From an uncultured Chloroflexota bacterium (GTDB taxonomy: Bacteria > Chloroflexota > Anaerolineae > Promineifilales > Promineifilaceae): a stretch of 43,424 nucleotides of DNA. Of this stretch, positions 17,049 through 24,874 are shown piece after piece. Below the pieces are notes generated by a model that did not search any database, had not been told where the DNA came from, and worked only from the letters and a program-made list of their open reading frames with translations. The position numbers and the translations under genes are program-made. Location of the stretch: positions 1 to 43,424 of the forward strand of contig CAADGU010000382.1 of NCBI GenBank assembly GCA_900696625.1, read 5' to 3'. Each line of letters starts with the position of its first letter. Position 1 is the first letter of the stretch.

Positions 17049-17096
17049 GCACGCCCACGTGCGAACGGGCACGTGCGAACGGGCACGTGGGCGTGC
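17049..17096. repeat. GC-rich hairpin with an internal 14-bp tandem duplication
   Basis: A perfect 14-bp stem (17049-17062 with 17083-17096). Two exact tandem copies of GTGCGAACGGGCAC (17059-17072, 17073-17086) run across the loop. It is part of a 321-bp gene-free stretch (16918-17238) that also holds the operator and two further hairpins. Confidence 0.75.
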
Positions 17097-17111
17097 CCTA
17101 CTCCTCAACAA

Positions 17112-17150
17112 GAAATCCGCACACCCTGGGCTAATCGGCGTGCGGATTTC
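17112..17150. repeat. 11-bp stem hairpin
   Basis: GAAATCCGCAC (17112-17122) pairs perfectly with GTGCGGATTTC (17140-17150) across a 17-nt loop. Possible 3' end signal of the small-protein or glucokinase transcript. Confidence 0.6.
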
Positions 17151-17162
17151 TGTGCAACGGGC

Positions 17163-17225
17163 AGTGCCAGGCAGGGGCAAGACCATTTTGGCTGACCACC
17201 GTCGTACTGCCCCTTGCCTGGCACT
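17163..17225. repeat. Long-armed inverted repeat
   Basis: AGTGCCAGGCAGGGGCA (17163-17179) mirrors 17208-17225 with one bulged base, around a 28-nt loop. It ends 14 bases before the stop of the small protein and may be its transcript terminus. Confidence 0.6.
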
Positions 17226-17238
17226 ACTTGTCAGTGAC

Positions 17239-17385
17239 TTAATCCTGCAAAGCCAGGCGTAGGGCGCGGCTCATTTCATCCGGGCCGATCAGTTCCGCCA
17301 GCGCCCGCAGCAAATTCGGGTGTTCCGCCCACAACCATTCCAACCGCAGCCAGAAACCCGGCAGCACTTCCGATATTGTACTCAT
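17239..17385 (-). CDS. Small protein of 48 residues, unknown function
   Basis: A short frame with a good ribosome binding site (GAGGTG, about eight bases before ATG 17385) encodes 48 residues. It is rich in Leu, Trp and Glu: it begins MSTISEVLPGFWLRLEWLW and continues with HPNLLRALAEL and MSRALRLALQD. Codon choice (CTG, GCG, CGG) matches neighbouring genes. It is predicted to be helical and amphipathic, with no signal peptide. It follows the polyphosphate glucokinase gene by 52 bp on the same strand, so the two may be cotranscribed. I do not recognise a family. Confidence 0.55.
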   Translation of the reverse strand: MSTISEVLPGFWLRLEWLWAEHPNLLRALAELIGPDEMSRALRLALQD

Positions 17386-17437
17386 CAGGTATCACCTCAC
17401 ACTCCCGATTATATCACCCTTTCACCCCAACACCTGC

Positions 17438-18178
17438 TCACTCCGCCACGGCCGTCACCGCCGCCCCTACGATCCCCGCCTCATTGCGCAGTTCAGCCGG
17501 TACCAGCCTGGCCCGCGTCTGGATGTAAGGGAAGAACTTATCATGTTTTTTGCTCACCCCACCGCCGATAATGATCAATTCCGGCGAAAAGAGAAACTCG
17601 ATGTGCTGAAAGTAGACGTTGAGCCGTTCGCCCCATGCCTGCCATTTCAATTTTTTCTCTGTGCGGATGCGGTCCGAAGTGTACCCCTCGGCGTCCACCT
17701 TCATGCTGCGCAGGTAGAGATGCCCCAATTCCATGTTGGGCACCAGACGGCCGTCCAGAAACAGCGCCGACCCGATGCCTGTGCCCAGTGTAAACATCAT
17801 CACCACCCCTTTCTGGTTGTGCCCGGCGCCAAAATGGTGTTCGGCCAACGCCGCCACGTCGGCATCGTTGTAGACAACGGCCGTGCAACCTGTCTCCCGC
17901 GTAATCGCTTCCTGCGCATTGAACCCAATCCACCCTTTGTCAATGTTGGCCGCGCTGTACAACACGCCATGAATGGCAATACCCGGAATGCCCACCCCCA
18001 TCGGCCCCTGGTAATGGAGCGTCTCCGTTATCTGGCGAATAACCTGTATACACGCCGCCGGTGTAGACGGATTGGGCGTATCTATACGGATACGCTCGCT
18101 GACCAGTTCCCCCGTCTCCGTATTCACCAACGCGCCCTTAATCCCCGACCCGCCAATGTCAATGCCCAGTGCAATCAT
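17438..18178 (-). CDS. ppgK: Polyphosphate glucokinase (ROK family)
   Basis: The enzyme phosphorylates glucose to glucose-6-phosphate using polyphosphate and often ATP. The phosphate loop [14 protein letters not shown] is at 5-18, the catalytic Asp in [13 protein letters not shown] (NDAD, 104-107), [11 protein letters not shown] at 130-140 and [11 protein letters not shown] at 146-156. It lacks the CxCGxxGC zinc motif of bacterial ATP glucokinases of the ROK type, which fits the PPGK subgroup, as does the 246-residue length. AAGGAGG sits just upstream of ATG 18178. Given the amino-sugar operon beside it, activity on glucosamine or GlcNAc is a possible but unproven side role. Confidence 0.9.
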   Translation of the reverse strand: MIALGIDIGGSGIKGALVNTETGELVSERIRIDTPNPSTPAACIQVIRQITETLHYQGPMGVGIPGIAIHGVLYSAANIDKGWIGFNAQEAITRETGCTAVVYNDADVAALAEHHFGAGHNQKGVVMMFTLGTGIGSALFLDGRLVPNMELGHLYLRSMKVDAEGYTSDRIRTEKKLKWQAWGERLNVYFQHIEFLFSPELIIIGGGVSKKHDKFFPYIQTRARLVPAELRNEAGIVGAAVTAVAE

Positions 18179-18194
18179 GGTGCCCTCCTTATCT

Positions 18195-18268
18195 GGTAAT
18201 CGGTAATCGGTGAACGGTATTCGATAATCGGAAGATCTACTGATTACCGATTACCGTTTACCGATAAC
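18195..18268. repeat. Inverted GGTAATC repeat
   Basis: GGTAATCGGTAATCGGT (18195-18211) and imperfect further units are followed by inverted GATTACC units to 18268. Read on the minus strand, the right arm supplies the C-terminal Val-Ile-Gly-Lys-Arg and TAA stop of the patatin-like protein. Confidence 0.8.
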
Positions 18269-19081
18269 CTCTTGTAACACATGCTCCACCTGCCACACGG
18301 CCGTCCGACCCGCCGATACCCCCTCCTGCCAACGATGAAAATCAAACAGCCCGATGGCGCCAATTTCGGGGCGTAAGAGCAGGTCGGGTGGGTTTTCGGC
18401 CAGGTTTTTTTCCATATTTTGGGTAGTGATCACATCCAGCGTGGCCGCCAGCACCCACCATAGTTCATTGCGCTGGATCATTTCCGCCGCTTTTGTCAGT
18501 GGCCCGGTACGGCCGTACCGCCGTTGTATGGGCGCATAGGGGTCCGTATTGGTCAGGTCTATCGCCAGCACGTACTCTGCCCCCAACTGCCGGGCCACAT
18601 CAAACGGCGTGTTGTTCTTTACACCGCCATCCACCAGGATCATGTCGCCCATCTCCACCGGCGGCAGGGCGACGGGGATGGCAATGGTGGCCAGCACGGC
18701 CGTGACCACATCCCCCTCCTGCAACACCACTTCCTGGCGGGATACCAGGTCGGTGGCAACGACCGCCAGCGGCAGTTTGAGGTCGGCAAAATTCGGCCGG
18801 CCGATGGCCTTTTCCAGCCGTTTTTCCACGCGCCGGTTGCTGACCAGCGCCGGCACACGCAGATCGGCCGGCCGATACAATTGTTCCAGGTTGAACTGTT
18901 GGAAAAAGTCCAGCATCTCTTCGGGCGATAGTCCGGCAGCCAACAGCGCCCCTAACAGGCCGCCAATGCTGGTACCCACCACCAGGTCAGGCCGCAGCCC
19001 CAGGCGCTCTAATTCCAGCAGCACGCCAATGTGCGCCGCGCCTCTGGCCCCACCCCCGCCAAGAACTAAACCGAGTTTCAT
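18251..19081 (-). CDS. Patatin-like phospholipase (RssA type)
   Basis: A serine lipid acyl hydrolase of about 276 residues. The oxyanion loop GGGGARG is at 8-14, the nucleophile motif GTSIG at 36-40 with Ser38, and the catalytic Asp151 lies in VDGGVKNNTP. No signal peptide or membrane segment is seen, so it is cytoplasmic or peripheral. An in-frame ATG 48 bases upstream (19129) would add 16 residues, but these are a translation of the intergenic GGTAATC repeat (TDYRLPIT), so I place the start at 19081. It lies between the phosphorylase and glucokinase genes on the same strand, each gap filled by a repeat. Confidence 0.9.
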   Translation of the reverse strand: MKLGLVLGGGGARGAAHIGVLLELERLGLRPDLVVGTSIGGLLGALLAAGLSPEEMLDFFQQFNLEQLYRPADLRVPALVSNRRVEKRLEKAIGRPNFADLKLPLAVVATDLVSRQEVVLQEGDVVTAVLATIAIPVALPPVEMGDMILVDGGVKNNTPFDVARQLGAEYVLAIDLTNTDPYAPIQRRYGRTGPLTKAAEMIQRNELWWVLAATLDVITTQNMEKNLAENPPDLLLRPEIGAIGLFDFHRWQEGVSAGRTAVWQVEHVLQEVIGKR

Positions 19082-19084
19082 AGA

Positions 19085-19160
19085 GGTAATCGGTAATCGG
19101 TAATCGGTTATCGGTTGCGGCTTGATCACCCATTACCGCTAACGGATGACCGATTACCGG
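19085..19160. repeat. Inverted GGTAATC repeat
   Basis: Three GGTAATC units and a GGTTATC unit (about 19085-19115) face inverted, partly degenerate ATTACCG units up to 19160. It fills the gap between the pyrimidine phosphorylase and patatin genes. Confidence 0.8.
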
Positions 19161-20465
19161 CTAAGTGATAGTCCCGTAAAAATGGGGCAACGGCCGTACC
19201 GCTGCCTCCGTCCACTCAATAGCCGCCAGGAGTTCCTGCTGCGCCTGGGCCAGTTTGGCGGGGTCATTGGCGTGGATTTCGCCTAACCGGTCGCCGGCGG
19301 CGAACTCGTCGCCCACTTTGGCGCGCAAGACGAAGCCGACAGCGTGGTCAATGTCGTCCGTTTTCACCAGCCGACCGCCGCCCAAATGCACGGCGGCCCA
19401 GCCGATGGCGGCCGTATCCATGGCCGCGATTGTGCCCGATTGTGGCGCGAGAATTGGTTCAATCAACTGCGCTGTGGGCAATAAATCGGGATTGTCTACC
19501 TGACGGCCGTCACCCCCCTGTGCGGTCACCAGTTCGCGGAATTTTGCCAGGGCACGGCCGTCTTCTCTAACGGCCGTTATTAATTTCTTTGTCTCATCCA
19601 GTTCCTTTGCCTTGCCTGCCAGCAGCAGCATGTGGGCCGCCACCTCCAGGCAATGCGCCCAAAAGTCGGCCGGGCCGTCCCCTTGCAACGTGGCAATCGC
19701 CTCTTTCACTTCCAGGGCGTTGCCAATGGCATGGCCGAGCGGCTGGTTCATGTCAGAAATGAGGGCGATGGTTTTGCGCCCGGCGTCCGCGCCAATGTCT
19801 ACCATGATTCGCGCCAGTTGGCGGGCGCTTTCCACCGTGGGCATAAACGCGCCGTTGCCCGTTTTTACATCCAGCACAATGGCGTCTGCGCCCGCCGCCA
19901 GTTTCTTAGACATGATGGAGGCGGCGATGAGCGGCGTGCTGGCAACCGTGCCGGTGACATCACGCAGGGCATAGAGTTTACCGTCGGCAGGGGCGAGTAC
20001 GGCCGTTTGCCCGGCCAACACCAGCCCAATTTCCGCCAACTGCCGTTTGAACTTAGCCAGCGGCATGGCTGCCGACCAGTCGGTGAAGGACTCCATCTTG
20101 TCCAGTGTGCCACCGCTGGAACCCAGGCCGCGCCCGCTCATCTTGCCGACGGGCACGCCGCAGGCCGCCACCAATGGCTGCACGGCCAGCGTGGTTTTGT
20201 CGCCCACGCCGCCGGAGGAATGTTTGTCTACTACAAAGGGGGCCACGTCGTGCAGGTCTAGCTGGTCACCGGAGCGGGCCATCGCCAGGGTCAGGTCAAC
20301 GGTTTCGCGGCGGCTCATACCGCGCAGGAAAATAGCCATCAGCAGCGCCGCCGTCTGGTAATCGGGGATGCGCTCGGCCGTCAGTTCGTGGATGAACCAG
20401 GTGATCTCGTCGGTGGTCAGGTCACGGCCGTCGCGTTTTTTCTCGATAATGTCTACCATGCGCAT
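19161..20465 (-). CDS. pdp: Pyrimidine-nucleoside phosphorylase
   Basis: The enzyme splits uridine and thymidine/deoxyuridine with phosphate to give the base and (deoxy)ribose-1-phosphate in nucleoside salvage. The nucleoside phosphorylase family 3 signature [17 protein letters not shown] is at 110-126, and the phosphate-binding [13 protein letters not shown] at 81-93. The helical N-terminal domain and C-terminal domain are complete at 434 residues, the usual length. Choosing between DeoA and Pdp is not certain by eye; length and K-H-S-S-G context fit Pdp. The start may be M1 or M3. Seven ACGGCCGT octamers lie in or near this gene (for example 19503, 19554, 19570, 19999, 20424). Confidence 0.92.
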   Translation of the reverse strand: MRMVDIIEKKRDGRDLTTDEITWFIHELTAERIPDYQTAALLMAIFLRGMSRRETVDLTLAMARSGDQLDLHDVAPFVVDKHSSGGVGDKTTLAVQPLVAACGVPVGKMSGRGLGSSGGTLDKMESFTDWSAAMPLAKFKRQLAEIGLVLAGQTAVLAPADGKLYALRDVTGTVASTPLIAASIMSKKLAAGADAIVLDVKTGNGAFMPTVESARQLARIMVDIGADAGRKTIALISDMNQPLGHAIGNALEVKEAIATLQGDGPADFWAHCLEVAAHMLLLAGKAKELDETKKLITAVREDGRALAKFRELVTAQGGDGRQVDNPDLLPTAQLIEPILAPQSGTIAAMDTAAIGWAAVHLGGGRLVKTDDIDHAVGFVLRAKVGDEFAAGDRLGEIHANDPAKLAQAQQELLAAIEWTEAAVRPLPHFYGTIT

Positions 20466-20488
20466 GGGGAAAATCCGTCCTTTTCCCG

Positions 20489-20512
20489 ATTATAACAGGA
20501 TTCCGCTATAAT
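20489..20512. promoter_or_regulatory. Two opposed TATAAT boxes in a divergent gap
   Basis: A plus-strand TATAAT at 20507-20512 and a minus-strand TATAAT at 20494-20489 lie in the 68-bp gap between divergent genes. Neither has a strong -35. The plus box would give a very short leader before the AAGGAG at 20521. Confidence 0.4.
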
Positions 20513-20533
20513 CCAGGCGAAAGGAGATCTCCC

Positions 20534-21082
20534 ATGTCCGCGCAAATTGAAATTAAATTGAGTAGCCTGGAAGAGATGTTTGCCGAACCCGCCGCCGATC
20601 CCTTCGACCCGGACAGTCGTTATATTTCCGGTATGGATGAGGTTGTCGGCCAATTGCGCCTGAAACGGCGCGAGTTGGATGAGAAGACGCGATTGCTCAT
20701 TCGGCTGCCGCAAACGGCCGTGACCGCCGACACCGCCGCCATCCTCAAAGCCGCCCTTGACCGCTATGGCGCTGCCCAGATCGCCCAAAACCAGCAAGCT
20801 ATTGAAGAATTGCGTGTAGGCAGCCGCCGGGAAACGCTCAGCGCCATTGTCATTGCGACTATGTTGATCATCCTCACCATTTTCCTGGTAAACCTGATCC
20901 CAGAGTTGGAACAGGTCAGCGGGGCGCTGGCCGGTTTTGTGGGTATTGCCGTATGGGTCATCTTTTGGGACCCCATCTACAATTACGTCTACGCCTGGCG
21001 GCCCAACCGGCTGGACATTAAGGTGTTTGAGAATTTGCAGAAGGCGGAATTGGTGATCGAGGGAAAAGAAAGTGAACAGTGA
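20534..21082 (+). CDS. Hypothetical membrane protein with two TM helices, 182 aa
   Basis: I do not recognise a family. Residues 1-95 are soluble and mostly helical. Two membrane helices follow: TLSAIVIATMLIILTIFLVNLI (about 100-121) and a second segment ending in GIAVWVIFWDPIYNYVYAW (about 128-155). A conserved-looking WDPIYNYVYAWRP boundary and a charged tail come last. Similar hairpin-anchored proteins are often of unknown function. AAGGAG lies seven bases before ATG 20534. It is divergent from the phosphorylase gene. Its TGA is part of a GTGAGTGG repeat. Confidence 0.75.
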   Translation: MSAQIEIKLSSLEEMFAEPAADPFDPDSRYISGMDEVVGQLRLKRRELDEKTRLLIRLPQTAVTADTAAILKAALDRYGAAQIAQNQQAIEELRVGSRRETLSAIVIATMLIILTIFLVNLIPELEQVSGALAGFVGIAVWVIFWDPIYNYVYAWRPNRLDIKVFENLQKAELVIEGKESEQ

Positions 21083-21172
21083 GTGGTTAGCAGTGAGTGG
21101 TTAGCAGTGAGCGGTTAGCAGTGAGCGGTAAATGATTGACTGCTTACTGCTCACCGCTTGCTGCTCACTACT
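21079..21172. repeat. 14-bp tandem repeat with inverted half
   Basis: Three GTGAGTGGTTAGCA-type units and one partial unit (21079-21134) are followed by an inverted stretch rich in TGCTCAC (about 21139-21172). The first unit holds the stop codon of the upstream gene. The repeat ends next to the ribosome binding site of the amidohydrolase gene. Confidence 0.85.
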
Positions 21173-21183
21173 GGAGATGAGCT

Positions 21184-23169
21184 ATGACTGAACAAGTTGA
21201 CGTATTACTGATGGGCGGCACGGCCGTGACCATGAACCCCGCCTATGACATTATCCCCAACGCCGGTATTGCCATTCGCGGCGATTCCATTGTGGCGGTT
21301 GGCCCGGCGGATCAAATACAGGCGGCCTACAGCGCTGCGGAAACGGTAGACTGCACCGGGCAGGCCATTATCCCCGGCCTGGTGAATGCGCACACCCACA
21401 TCCCCATGACCCTGCTGCGTGGCCTGAATGACGACCTGCGCCTGGATGTGTGGCTGGGCTATCTGATGCCCCTGGAACGGGAATTTGTGACGCCCGACTT
21501 TGTGAAATTGGGCGCGCAAATCGCCTGCGCCGAGATGATTCGCTCTGGCGTGACCAGCTTTGCCGATATGTACTATTTTGAGGATGCCATTGCCGAGGAG
21601 ACGGCCGTCATCGGCATGAGAGCGTTATTGGGCCAGACCGTGCTCGTCTTTCCCGCGCCGGACGCCGCCACCTACGAAGATGCGCTGGTACTGTGCCGCC
21701 GCTTTATCGAACGGTGGAACGGGCACCCGCTCATCCAACCGGCCGTTGCCCCCCATGCTTGGTACACCGGCACACCGGAGATGGACCGCGCCTGCGCCGA
21801 CCTGGCCCGCGCCTATAATGTGCCCATTCACACCCATGTTGCCGAGACCGCCCTGGAAGCGGAAAACAGCCGTGAACAAAATCAGATGTCGGTGGTAGAA
21901 TGGATTGCCAGCCAGGGCTTGTTAGAGACCAAGCTGTTAGCCGCGCACTGCGTCCATTTGGATCAGACCGAGATGGTGGCTTTGAAAAAGGCTAACGCCG
22001 GCGTAGCCCACTGCCCCACCAGCAATCTGAAGCTGGCTTCCGGCATTGCCCAGGTGGGCGAGATGTTGGAAATGGGGCTGAATGTGGGTGTGGGCACGGA
22101 CGGACCCGCCAGCAACAATGACCTGGATATGTTTGAGGAGATGCGGCTGGCGGCGCTGCTGGCAAAAACGAAAAGTAATGACCCCACGGTGTTACCGGCG
22201 TGGCAGGCATTGATGCTGGCGACCATTGGCGGGGCGCGGGCGCTGCATATGGGGCACATCACCGGCAGCCTGGAAGTGGGCAAACGCGCCGACCTGGCCA
22301 TTGTGAACATGGATGGGGTGCATAACCGGCCCCATTTTGCCAATAACCCGGACGCCATTTATTCGCGGCTGATTTATGCGGCCAAGGCGGGGGATGTGCA
22401 GCACGTGTTGTGCAACGGCCGTTGGCTGCTGCGCGATCAACAATTGTTAACCGTAGACGAAGCGGCGGCGCTGGCAGCGGCGGCGGTTGTTGCCAAAAAG
22501 ATTGACGCTTTTGTCCTGGAACGGGAAGCCAGCCCGTACAACAAGCTGGTGCTGCTCTCCGGCGTAAAGCGGCAGGAAAGTTTTGAGGTGCAGGTGAAGG
22601 TGCCGGATGTGGATAAGACGGCCGTGCTCACTTTCCTGCACAGCGACCAATGCAAAATCAGCCGCCACGCTCATTACAAGCAGTATGACCATTACTTCAT
22701 CTTTGGCGGCGATGACCCAGACGCGGCCCGCCTGCGCCACCGCGAAGATGAATTTATAGATGAGGACGGGCAGGTCTACCAGACGCGCTCCCGGCTCACT
22801 CTCACCAGCCAGGCCGAGCGGCAAGAATTCCCCAACGCCGTCATGCTTTCTCGCTCCCGCTACCTGGCCGAAGCCGACCGCAGTTTGCGTTTTTACCGCG
22901 AATACTTTGCCCCCGCCCAGGAATTAGAGGTATGCAAAGACAGGCTGCGCTGGCACATCCTTTACCAGGATACAGATTTTGCTATCAACCTGGATAAACT
23001 GGTCAAACCGGATCGACCTGGTTACTTTTTGGAAATCAAGTCCCGTACCTGGTCACGCACGGACGCCGAACGCAAGGCGGGCCTGATTGCCATGATGTTG
23101 GCGCAAATGGGGGTGGCGCTGGACACGGCCGAACGGCAGGAGTATGCCGAAATTGCCATGAATGCATAA
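21184..23169 (+). CDS. Amidohydrolase (MTA/SAH deaminase-like) fused to a C-terminal CYTH-like domain
   Basis: A single uninterrupted 661-residue frame. Residues 1-445 form a complete metal-dependent amidohydrolase: NAHTHIPM with His70/His72, PIHTHVAET with His216/His218 and Glu221, AAHCVHLD with His255/His258, and GTDGPASNND with catalytic Asp306. This pattern fits the 5'-methylthioadenosine/S-adenosylhomocysteine deaminase group. Residues about 465-655 look like a CYTH (triphosphate-tunnel) domain: an ExExK-like strand (E468-V-Q-V-K472), an RLRHRED strand at 516-522, RSRLTL at 535-540, and LEIKSRTW at 616-623. The middle Glu of ExExK is Gln. I know of no standard enzyme with this architecture. 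GGAGATG precedes ATG 21184. A bidirectional terminator follows. Confidence 0.85.
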   Translation: MTEQVDVLLMGGTAVTMNPAYDIIPNAGIAIRGDSIVAVGPADQIQAAYSAAETVDCTGQAIIPGLVNAHTHIPMTLLRGLNDDLRLDVWLGYLMPLEREFVTPDFVKLGAQIACAEMIRSGVTSFADMYYFEDAIAEETAVIGMRALLGQTVLVFPAPDAATYEDALVLCRRFIERWNGHPLIQPAVAPHAWYTGTPEMDRACADLARAYNVPIHTHVAETALEAENSREQNQMSVVEWIASQGLLETKLLAAHCVHLDQTEMVALKKANAGVAHCPTSNLKLASGIAQVGEMLEMGLNVGVGTDGPASNNDLDMFEEMRLAALLAKTKSNDPTVLPAWQALMLATIGGARALHMGHITGSLEVGKRADLAIVNMDGVHNRPHFANNPDAIYSRLIYAAKAGDVQHVLCNGRWLLRDQQLLTVDEAAALAAAAVVAKKIDAFVLEREASPYNKLVLLSGVKRQESFEVQVKVPDVDKTAVLTFLHSDQCKISRHAHYKQYDHYFIFGGDDPDAARLRHREDEFIDEDGQVYQTRSRLTLTSQAERQEFPNAVMLSRSRYLAEADRSLRFYREYFAPAQELEVCKDRLRWHILYQDTDFAINLDKLVKPDRPGYFLEIKSRTWSRTDAERKAGLIAMMLAQMGVALDTAERQEYAEIAMNA

Positions 23170-23174
23170 AAAAA

Positions 23175-23197
23175 GCCCGCTCTTGGCGGGCTTTTTT
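23175..23197. terminator. Bidirectional rho-independent terminator
   Basis: GCCCGC (23175-23180) pairs with GCGGGC (23186-23191) over a 5-nt loop, with A-runs before and six Ts after. It separates the converging amidohydrolase-CYTH and SCP2 genes. Confidence 0.88.
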
Positions 23198-23198
23198 G

Positions 23199-23516
23199 TT
23201 ATCCCATAATGGATTGCAGCTTCATCACCGTGTTCAGGTCGCCTTCGACCTTGATTTTGCCGGACATGAAGGCCATCATCGGGTTCAGGCTGCCGCTGGT
23301 CATGGCGACGTAATCGGCGTCGGTCATTTTGATAGTGGCGGACGCGCCGGGATCGGCGCCGTCGGTGACATTGGCGGCGCCATCGGCGACTTTCAGCGTC
23401 CATTGGCCGCCGTTATCACCAGAGAGGTCAAAAACGACGGTGGCGTTCAAGCCCGCCAGTTTGGCCGGGTCTACAGTTGTCGGGAGTTTGTTAAGAATTT
23501 CAGCAGGTGTTGTCAT
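23199..23516 (-). CDS. SCP2 sterol-carrier domain protein
   Basis: A small lipid-binding-fold protein of 105 residues consisting of one SCP2 domain: helical start, then VVFDLSGDNGGQWTLKVADGAANV, the ATIKMTDADYVAMTSGSLNPMMAFMSGKIKVEG signature (split here: ATIKMTDADY at about 71-80 and FMSGKIKVEGDL at about 91-102), and a short final helix. SCP2 folds bind fatty acyl chains or sterols; in bacteria the ligand is usually unknown. ATG 23516 was chosen because AGGAG lies about eight bases upstream; longer in-frame extensions are intergenic. It is divergent from the next gene. Confidence 0.88.
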   Translation of the reverse strand: MTTPAEILNKLPTTVDPAKLAGLNATVVFDLSGDNGGQWTLKVADGAANVTDGADPGASATIKMTDADYVAMTSGSLNPMMAFMSGKIKVEGDLNTVMKLQSIMG

Positions 23517-23649
23517 TTGCGGTCTCCTAATTTTGTTCTTGTGCCAGAAGGGCAGGGATTGGATTAACGAAGGGAGTATAACAACGGCCGTGCCTCTGTC
23601 AAGAATTTTAATGCCGCACCGCGCTATAAATTCCAATTAAACATAATAC

Positions 23650-23677
23650 TTGACGCAACTTTATGTTATGGTAAGAT
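23650..23677 (+). promoter_or_regulatory. Candidate promoter of the two-TM protein gene
   Basis: TTGACG (23650-23655) is followed after 16 bp by TAAGAT (23672-23677), about 77 bp before ATG 23754, in an AT-rich divergent gap. By eye only. Confidence 0.4.
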
Positions 23678-23753
23678 ATTCACAGCAGAGGGGATGTACA
23701 TAATGTTATATATGTTGCATCCCACAAGGGGGCAATAATAAGGTAGGTGCCGC

Positions 23754-24812
23754 ATGGATTTTATAAGAAAGTATCTTTTCGTGATTGTGGCGTTTGTGGT
23801 GGGGTGGGCCGTTGGGCTGTTCATTTTTGGCTGGTGGCTGACGCCGGTTGAATATGTGTGGACGGCCAATGCCACACCCAATGATTTAGCCCCGCAGTAC
23901 CAGGCTCAATACATTAATACAACCGCCATTGCCTTTGCGCAGACCAATAACCCACAGGTTGTTACCAATGCCTTCAATGGTTGGAGCGATCCCTACGCAG
24001 CAATTTGTGGCGCTATCCCCACTGCGCCCGATCAGGCCACCATCAACACGTACAACCAGATGGCCATCATCGTTAGTGGGCAAGATTGCTCCGCAGCCGT
24101 GACCACCCCCGTTGATACCACGCAGCCAACCACCCCACCGGCCGAGGAAGGGGGTGGCAGTGGCCTGATCATCCTGCTGATCATCGTCCTTATTGTCTTG
24201 GCGGTGGGTATTATCCTGGTGCTGCGGATGCGGGGTTCAGTGTCGGATGATGAAGGCCCCAGCACGTATTATGACATGCCAGATGCCGGCCCAATTAGCC
24301 AGGAAGAAGTGAATGCCATTCCGTTGGCGCGCTTCCCCAGCAATTACACCTACGGCCGTGACAACTTTGACGATTCACACAGCATTGAAAACACCAATGG
24401 GGACTTCCTGGGTGAATGTGGCGTGGGCATTGCCGAGTCCATCGGCGCCGATTCACCTAAAAACGTGACCGCATTTGAAGTGTGGCTTTTTGACAAGAAT
24501 GACATTCGCACCGTCACCAAAGTGATTATGAGCGACCACGCCTTCTACGATGACGCCATCAAAGCCAAACTGGCCCCCAAAGGGGAACCGGTTTTGGCTG
24601 CCGAAAACGAGGTCATCGTATTGGAAACGGCCGCGCTCATCATCAACGCCGAAATTAAAGAACTGCGCTATGGCGAAGGGGGCAACCTGCCGCCGCAGAG
24701 TTACTTTGAGACCTTTACCATTGAACTTTCGGCCTGGGCTAAAAGCAGCGATGCCGGCGTCGCAGTGAGCGATACGGTTCAACCACAAGATGACGATCTG
24801 CTGGCATATTAA
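23754..24812 (+). CDS. Hypothetical membrane protein with an external and a cytoplasmic domain, 352 aa
   Basis: I do not recognise a family. TM1 is at about 8-28. An extracytoplasmic region (30-136) has two cysteines (C85, C112) that could form a disulfide, and ends in a Pro/Thr/Gly linker. TM2 is at 137-157. The rest (160-352) should be cytoplasmic: an acidic linker, then a mixed alpha/beta domain with ENTNGDFLGECGVGIAESIG and FEVWLFDKNDIRTVTKVIMS. The N-in, two-TM layout resembles a sensor or scaffold that links an outside helical domain to a cytoplasmic domain, but this is inference. AAGGTAGG lies before ATG 23754. A strong terminator follows, shared with the convergent dGTPase gene. Confidence 0.75.
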   Translation: MDFIRKYLFVIVAFVVGWAVGLFIFGWWLTPVEYVWTANATPNDLAPQYQAQYINTTAIAFAQTNNPQVVTNAFNGWSDPYAAICGAIPTAPDQATINTYNQMAIIVSGQDCSAAVTTPVDTTQPTTPPAEEGGGSGLIILLIIVLIVLAVGIILVLRMRGSVSDDEGPSTYYDMPDAGPISQEEVNAIPLARFPSNYTYGRDNFDDSHSIENTNGDFLGECGVGIAESIGADSPKNVTAFEVWLFDKNDIRTVTKVIMSDHAFYDDAIKAKLAPKGEPVLAAENEVIVLETAALIINAEIKELRYGEGGNLPPQSYFETFTIELSAWAKSSDAGVAVSDTVQPQDDDLLAY

Positions 24813-24840
24813 TGAGCTGGCAGCGTCCTGGTAAGGAGGG

Positions 24841-24873
24841 AAAGGCCGCAGTTAATGACTGCGGCCTTTTTTT
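24841..24873. terminator. Rho-independent terminator between convergent genes
   Basis: GGCCGCAGT (24844-24852) pairs with ACTGCGGCC (24858-24866) over a 5-nt loop. AAA before and seven Ts after extend it. It serves the plus-strand gene and possibly the minus-strand dGTPase gene, which ends two bases later. Confidence 0.9.
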
Positions 24874-24874
24874 G

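Noticed and set aside
19082-19129. Longer start for the patatin-like gene
   Set aside because: The extra 16 residues are a translation of the intergenic GGTAATC repeat, and the conserved domain begins exactly at the internal Met (19081).
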